64,000 nt of DNA. Source: Mucilaginibacter limnophilus. GTDB taxonomy: Bacteria; Bacteroidota; Bacteroidia; Sphingobacteriales; Sphingobacteriaceae. The stretch is taken from assembly GCF_004005815.1 (NCBI RefSeq), contig NZ_SACK01000011.1, positions 1-64,000 of the forward strand, written 5' to 3'. Position numbers and translations under genes: made by a program. Positions 59,793 to 64,000 of the stretch are shown in pieces (position 1 is the stretch's first letter; each line of letters begins with the position of its first letter). The notes under the pieces are model-generated. The model was not told the DNA's origin. It saw only the letters and a program-made list of their open reading frames with translations, and searched no databases.

Positions 59793-62387
59793 ATGAATAT
59801 ATTAATCAAGTATAAAAGTACGTCAACATCAACTACGAAAAACCACAAGAAAGGTATTTTCCGACGATTCCGAAAAATACATAAACATCTATTTATAACC
59901 ACTTTACTTGCAAGTATAGTAATAACAGCACAAAACAGCATCTATGCTTTTGACAAAAACACAAATGCCATAAAGATTAACCGCGCTACCAAAACAATTA
60001 CCATTAGGCTACCCAATAAAACGTTAGCTATATTAATAGATTACTCGCATGGCTGTGTCATAAAGCAATTGAACATAAAAGGCAAAAACACCCTGTCTGC
60101 ATCGGGAATTTATACAGGGATAAAAACACACCAAAACTCATTTACATCGGCCATGCAAATTAACGTTGTTAAAGTGGCTGAAAATGCAAACGGTGTCACG
60201 CTGAGCGGTATAAATTATGGTGATGACGCTGTTGAAATTAAAGAGACCTGGAGTTTTAATATAAAAGGCGATAGGATAATCTGGAATATTAACCGCACCT
60301 ATAAGAATAAAACCGTCCTTGATGACATGGCTTTCCCTGTATGGAATTTCCATGATCTGTCGGTATGGAAAGGCGGCATTTTAGATAACGGTGGAATGGT
60401 TTGGTGCAAATACCTGAAACAGGTAAATGATACTTATGGCGTACATACAGGCGGCATAACTTTATGGAATGCCGAAACTGGCAATGGTTTGCGAATAATT
60501 CCGGTAATTGATAACAAGAGCCATATCGCCTCCAAATACTCGCACACTGAAAAAGGCGAATTCACCTGCACGCAACTAATAACCGATACTCAACTTCAGC
60601 AACGCTATAACTTAAGCCGGTTTGTAAATGGAAAAGCCGATGTGTTCGCCCCTTTTGAGGTGGAAAAAACAACCGTCAATGTATCATATGAATTGCAGTA
60701 TATATATTATTTTAAAGAATATTCACGTGGTACATTACCGGGTATTGATGCCGCTGCCGTACGTGAACTGATGAACACTACCGGCCGATATGGCGTAGTT
60801 GATAATAACATTATAGGTGCAAATGGCTGGTTAACCAATTGGAAATGTTTGCACGAGCCATTCTTCGCCCAAATAGGCATGGCACTTAACGATAAAAATT
60901 ACGTTCATAATATGGCGGCCACTCTTGACCAGGAACGAGATTTAGCCATGCTCCCTGATGGGCGTGTACTGTCGCGCTGGCATAATGCACCTGGCGATGA
61001 AATTCCCGGAACCTATAATCTTAAAACCGGTTATTATGAAGCTATGTGGGGATATACAATTGATTCACAACCAGACTATGTAATTAATACCAGCGAGCAA
61101 TTTGACCTGAGCGGCGACATAAAATGGCTGCGATCGCATCAAAAAAGTTGCGAAAAGGCTCTTGACTGGCTCATAAAACGTGATGCCAATAATAACGGCA
61201 TCTTCGAAATGATGAACAACAATATTGCCGAGAATAAGGCCAGCGACTGGCTGGATATTGTTTGGGCAAGTTATGAGAACGCCTTTGTAAATGCGCAAAT
61301 GTATGAGGCACTTACACTTTGGGCTAATTGTGAAAAGATACTCGGCGATGAGCAAAAGGCGGCTCACTATACAGATATAGCAGCTCGCCTTAAAACAGCC
61401 TTCAATAAACCGGTTGAAGAAGGCGGTTTTTGGTCGGCAAACAAGAAGCAGTATGTGTACTGGCGCGATAATGATGGCACAGTGCACGGCAATAATCTGG
61501 TTACGCCGGTAAACTTCGCGGCGATTGCTTTTGCATTGTGCGATAATCCTGAACGAATCAAACTGATACTTGACCAGATTGAACAACGAAGTGTACAGGA
61601 AAACTTGTTTCACTGGCCACTATGCTTCGATTCGTTCACGCGCGAAGAAGTTTCTGGTGGTAACTGGCCCTTTCCTAAGTATGAGAATGGGGATATCTTC
61701 CCTACTTGGGGATATCTTGGTATTAGGGCCTATACTCATTATGATAAGGCTATAGCCTTGAAGTACATAAATGCCCTGCTGAAGCAATACGAAAAGGATG
61801 GTCTGTCATCCCAAAGGTATAGTCGCCAAACTCAAACTGGCTTGGGAGACGATATTTTGGCCGGAATTTGTACTAGTATTACAGCTTTATACCGCGATAT
61901 ATATGGCCTGCGCCCAAAATGGAACCGCATGGGTATTGAGCCTAATATGAGTAAAGTACTAAACGGCACCCAATTTTTGTATACGCTTCGGGATACGGTG
62001 TACAAGCTGCAGATAAGCGTTAACAACTACACCATGAGTACCACCGGCTTTTCTGTTAAAAGTAAGCAAGCCTTTGGTGCAAGCAAAACACGCAATACCT
62101 TAACCTTTTACCCTGATAACAGCGAAGTTAAAATGCTGCAAATAACCGCAACGTCTGCGCGACGCATAGATATGGAAGTTGATGCATGGCATGCAAATGT
62201 ATTCTCCTTTATCATCACCTCAGCAAATAAGTACCAGTTCGATATTAAAGGCTTACAGCCAAATACAAGCTACCGGGTTAGGATGAATAACATAGTACAG
62301 CCTTTAAAAACAGATGCTAATGGTATCTTATCTTTTAGAAAAGAATGCAAAAAGCCTGTTAAATTTCACATACGCAAGGAGGCATAA
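59793..62387 (+). CDS. Six-hairpin (alpha/alpha)6-barrel glycosidase-like protein, exported
   Basis: 864 residues. A long basic N-terminus (KKGIFRRFRKIHKH) precedes a hydrophobic signal segment (LFITTLLASIVITAQNSIYA). An N-terminal beta-sandwich (about 60-300) is followed by an (alpha/alpha)6 barrel (about 340-720) with ANGWLTNWKCLHEPFFAQIGMAL, RWHNAPGDEIPGTYNL, KRDANNNGIFEMMNNN, SDWLDIVWASYENAFVNAQMYEAL and GNNLVTPVNFAAIAFALCD, then a C-terminal beta domain. The fold type is that of GH78/GH63/GH15-like enzymes, but I cannot place it in a family. Acids such as D and E in SDWLDIVWASYENA are catalytic candidates. It is followed after 5 bases by the TIM-barrel isomerase gene, so the pair is an operon. 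Confidence 0.65.
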   Translation: MNILIKYKSTSTSTTKNHKKGIFRRFRKIHKHLFITTLLASIVITAQNSIYAFDKNTNAIKINRATKTITIRLPNKTLAILIDYSHGCVIKQLNIKGKNTLSASGIYTGIKTHQNSFTSAMQINVVKVAENANGVTLSGINYGDDAVEIKETWSFNIKGDRIIWNINRTYKNKTVLDDMAFPVWNFHDLSVWKGGILDNGGMVWCKYLKQVNDTYGVHTGGITLWNAETGNGLRIIPVIDNKSHIASKYSHTEKGEFTCTQLITDTQLQQRYNLSRFVNGKADVFAPFEVEKTTVNVSYELQYIYYFKEYSRGTLPGIDAAAVRELMNTTGRYGVVDNNIIGANGWLTNWKCLHEPFFAQIGMALNDKNYVHNMAATLDQERDLAMLPDGRVLSRWHNAPGDEIPGTYNLKTGYYEAMWGYTIDSQPDYVINTSEQFDLSGDIKWLRSHQKSCEKALDWLIKRDANNNGIFEMMNNNIAENKASDWLDIVWASYENAFVNAQMYEALTLWANCEKILGDEQKAAHYTDIAARLKTAFNKPVEEGGFWSANKKQYVYWRDNDGTVHGNNLVTPVNFAAIAFALCDNPERIKLILDQIEQRSVQENLFHWPLCFDSFTREEVSGGNWPFPKYENGDIFPTWGYLGIRAYTHYDKAIALKYINALLKQYEKDGLSSQRYSRQTQTGLGDDILAGICTSITALYRDIYGLRPKWNRMGIEPNMSKVLNGTQFLYTLRDTVYKLQISVNNYTMSTTGFSVKSKQAFGASKTRNTLTFYPDNSEVKMLQITATSARRIDMEVDAWHANVFSFIITSANKYQFDIKGLQPNTSYRVRMNNIVQPLKTDANGILSFRKECKKPVKFHIRKEA

Positions 62388-62392
62388 AGCCT

Positions 62393-63226
62393 ATGGATAT
62401 AAAAATTCTTTGCCCGCAATGGGGATATGAGCATGCTGAAGTGATAGCTTTTATGGATAAAATAAAGCTTGCAGGTTATCATGGTATTGACACTTGGGTG
62501 CCGCAGGATAAAACAGAGAAAAACGCATTGTACGATTATCTGCAGCGCGAACAAATGCATATAGTAGCGCACCAGCACGAAGCAGACGGCAGCACCTTTC
62601 AAAAATTCAGAGCATCCTTTCGGAGAAACCTGAATACTTGTGCCGAAATGGAACCGATAATTATTAATTCGCACACAGGCAGAGATTATTTTACCTTTCA
62701 GCAAAATCTCGACCTGATAGACACAGCACTGGAGTTTACCGCAAAAACTGGCATTGAGGTGGCGCATGAAACGCATCGCGGCAGGCTTGGTTATTGCCCG
62801 CAGATGATTGCTGATTTTTTTGATCAGCGCAGCGATATGCGTATCACCGCCGACTTTTCGCACTGGGTATGTGTTACCGAGAGCATGCTCGAAAATTTTG
62901 CTGATACCGTTAATATAGCTATTAAACGAAGCATACATATTCACTCACGTGTAGGTTTTGAAGAAGGCCCTCAAATAGCCGATCCGGCTGCACCTGAATG
63001 GCAATATGCTGTGAATAATTTTTTGAAATGGTGGGATCAAATTATAACAGCAAACACACAGGCAGGCCGTAAAGTATTCACTATAACTACAGAATTTGGT
63101 CCCGAACCTTACATGCCCAAAGTGCCATTGAGCAACACACCAATGGTCGATCAGTTTAAAATCAACTGTTACATGAAAGACCTGCTAAGCAATAGATATA
63201 ATATACACTCACCTATTGCAACCTAA
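62393..63226 (+). CDS. Xylose-isomerase-like TIM-barrel sugar epimerase/isomerase
   Basis: 277 residues, no signal peptide. AP-endonuclease-2/xylose-isomerase-like fold: KILCPQWGYEHA at the first strand, YHGIDTWVPQ, IVAHQHEADG, IIINSHTGRDYF, VAHETHRGRLGY with metal-ligand Glu, ITADFSHWV with Asp/His, HIHSRVGFEEGP and TTEFGPEPYMP with the last Glu. The four metal ligands of the fold are therefore plausible. It probably epimerises or isomerises a released sugar or sugar acid in the cytoplasm. It is in an operon with the upstream six-hairpin glycosidase gene. Confidence 0.85.
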   Translation: MDIKILCPQWGYEHAEVIAFMDKIKLAGYHGIDTWVPQDKTEKNALYDYLQREQMHIVAHQHEADGSTFQKFRASFRRNLNTCAEMEPIIINSHTGRDYFTFQQNLDLIDTALEFTAKTGIEVAHETHRGRLGYCPQMIADFFDQRSDMRITADFSHWVCVTESMLENFADTVNIAIKRSIHIHSRVGFEEGPQIADPAAPEWQYAVNNFLKWWDQIITANTQAGRKVFTITTEFGPEPYMPKVPLSNTPMVDQFKINCYMKDLLSNRYNIHSPIAT

Positions 63227-63259
63227 CTCAATTAGCAAAATAATACAGCCGATGGTCAT

Positions 63260-63302
63260 AAAAATGCCTCACTCAATAGTAAATTTTGAGTGAGGCATTT
63301 TT
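63260..63302. terminator. Bidirectional hairpin terminator
   Basis: A perfect 17-bp stem: 63,260-63,276 (AAAAATGCCTCACTCAA) with 63,286-63,302, loop of 9 bases. The A-run on the left and T-run on the right serve the TIM-barrel gene (plus) and the glutaminase-like gene (minus). Confidence 0.9.
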
Positions 63303-63325
63303 ATAATCAGGGACTTTTGTACCGG

Positions 63326-64000
63326 CTATTCTTTACGGATTTTATCGTAAAGCAATTTCATAAAATATCCTCCTACTACACTACGTGCCTGGAAACCTAC
63401 TTGTTTGCCATTGGTGGTTTCATGCCAGTCGCTAAGTGGCACACGGCTCTGCGTTTCCAACGCATATTTATATACCGGTTCTACCAGCGTATCAAACTGC
63501 TCTCGGGTAGGCGCAAAAGTAGCCGTCCACATAATCCAGTCAGACTTTGTGTAGCTTTTACGACTATCAAGCGGCAACCCATATTCGTTTTGTTTGGTGA
63601 GATAGTATTTAGTTTCGGTATCATACACCGATTGCGGAAACAAGTTCAGCCGTAATACTTTATCCCAAATCAGGTTGTATTTTTGGCTCCAGCTGCCCGG
63701 GTTCTCAAAAGTCAATGTGTAATGATCTTTATCGCCCGCCAGTTTCATCCATTTGCTAACCATATCATTAGCAATGGCACGGTATTTAACAGCTGTTGCT
63801 TTTTGGCCCATGGCGTCGGCCAGTTGGGCATAACAGCCGATACCTACTATCGCTTTTACTGATAAATTTGCATTACGTGCAAGGTGCCCGGCAAAATCAT
63901 CAGTGCAAAGTTGGTTTTTGGGGTCAAACCCTTCTTCGGTTAAATAATTAACCCAAGTGCTTAAAGTTTTCCAATGTTTTTTTGCGTAAGCCGGATTTCC
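63326..64000 (-). CDS. GtaA-type glutaminase-like protein (DUF4965/DUF1793 type), C-terminal part
   Basis: The frame is open to the right edge, so only the last 224 residues are present. They read GNPAYAKKHWKTLSTWVNYLTEEGFDPKNQLCTDDFAGHLARNANLSVKAIVGIGCYAQLA, then MVSKWMKLAGDKDHYTLTFENPGSWSQKYNLIWDKVL, KYYLTKQNEYGLPLDSRKSYTKSDWIMWTATFA and PLSDWHETTNGKQVGFQARSVVGGYFMKLL. This is the (alpha/alpha) barrel end of the family annotated as glutaminase A, common in Bacteroidota glycan loci where its real substrate may be a glycoside rather than glutamine. Converges on the TIM-barrel gene. Confidence 0.85.
   Translation of the reverse strand, partial: GNPAYAKKHWKTLSTWVNYLTEEGFDPKNQLCTDDFAGHLARNANLSVKAIVGIGCYAQLADAMGQKATAVKYRAIANDMVSKWMKLAGDKDHYTLTFENPGSWSQKYNLIWDKVLRLNLFPQSVYDTETKYYLTKQNEYGLPLDSRKSYTKSDWIMWTATFAPTREQFDTLVEPVYKYALETQSRVPLSDWHETTNGKQVGFQARSVVGGYFMKLLYDKIRKE

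Overview
The window reads as chromosomal DNA of a glycan-degrading Bacteroidota, most likely family Sphingobacteriaceae (Mucilaginibacter/Pedobacter type; genus is inference). The reasons are two SusC/SusD pairs, an ECF sigma/FecR pair feeding a SusC with an N-terminal signalling domain, many exported glycoside hydrolases, several promoters with the Bacteroidota -7 form TAnnTTTG, and little use of Shine-Dalgarno sites. I see no rRNA, tRNA, CRISPR array, integrase or intact insertion sequence.

Region 1 (1-7.6 kb): the tail of an alpha/beta hydrolase, then on the minus strand ECF sigma factor, FecR anti-sigma factor, SusC with STN domain, and SusD. This is a nutrient-uptake system under cell-surface signalling with no hydrolase of its own in view.

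Region 2 (about 7.9-24.3 kb): an accessory patchwork whose two edges are both broken genes. At about 8,000 a secreted-protein gene and an unrelated minus-strand gene stop at the same point; at about 23,795 a pyridoxal-phosphate acyltransferase-like gene (itself carrying a stop codon) is cut and joined to another gene. Inside are (a) a visibly GC-rich imuA-imuB-dnaE2 mutagenesis cassette with a palindromic operator candidate over its promoter; (b) an AT-rich two-gene module (13,768-19,720) made of a 1,568-residue protein with STAS-like, GHKL ATPase, phosphoribosyltransferase-like and degenerate C-terminal ATPase segments, plus a receiver-nucleoside phosphorylase fusion resembling the effector of the Detocs anti-phage system; (c) a decayed small gene; (d) MFS transporter, short-chain dehydrogenase and AraC regulator genes. 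The two-gene module is my best candidate for an undescribed system, probably an ATP- or nucleotide-depleting defence system.

Region 3 (24.5-64 kb): a large polysaccharide/rhamnoside utilisation locus. It holds four GH78-type alpha-L-rhamnosidase-like proteins (two are close paralogues), GH106, GH43, GH92, a six-hairpin glycosidase-like protein, a second SusC/SusD pair, an L-arabinose/L-fucose isomerase-like protein, a xylose-isomerase-like TIM-barrel protein, three near-identical-length AraC regulators (295 residues each), and the end of a GtaA-type glutaminase-like protein. A membrane desaturase/hydroxylase-Rieske-reductase fusion sits between the two rhamnosidase paralogues. The likely overall job is removal of L-rhamnose and L-arabinose from pectin-type or rhamnosylated plant compounds, import through SusCD, and isomerisation of the sugars. 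Three promoters here carry a 21-bp-spaced TTTTGA repeat, two of them at a fixed distance from a -7 box, which suggests one AraC regulon. A NmrA/AraC pair and a decayed siderophore-interacting flavoprotein gene interrupt the locus at 31-33.7 kb.
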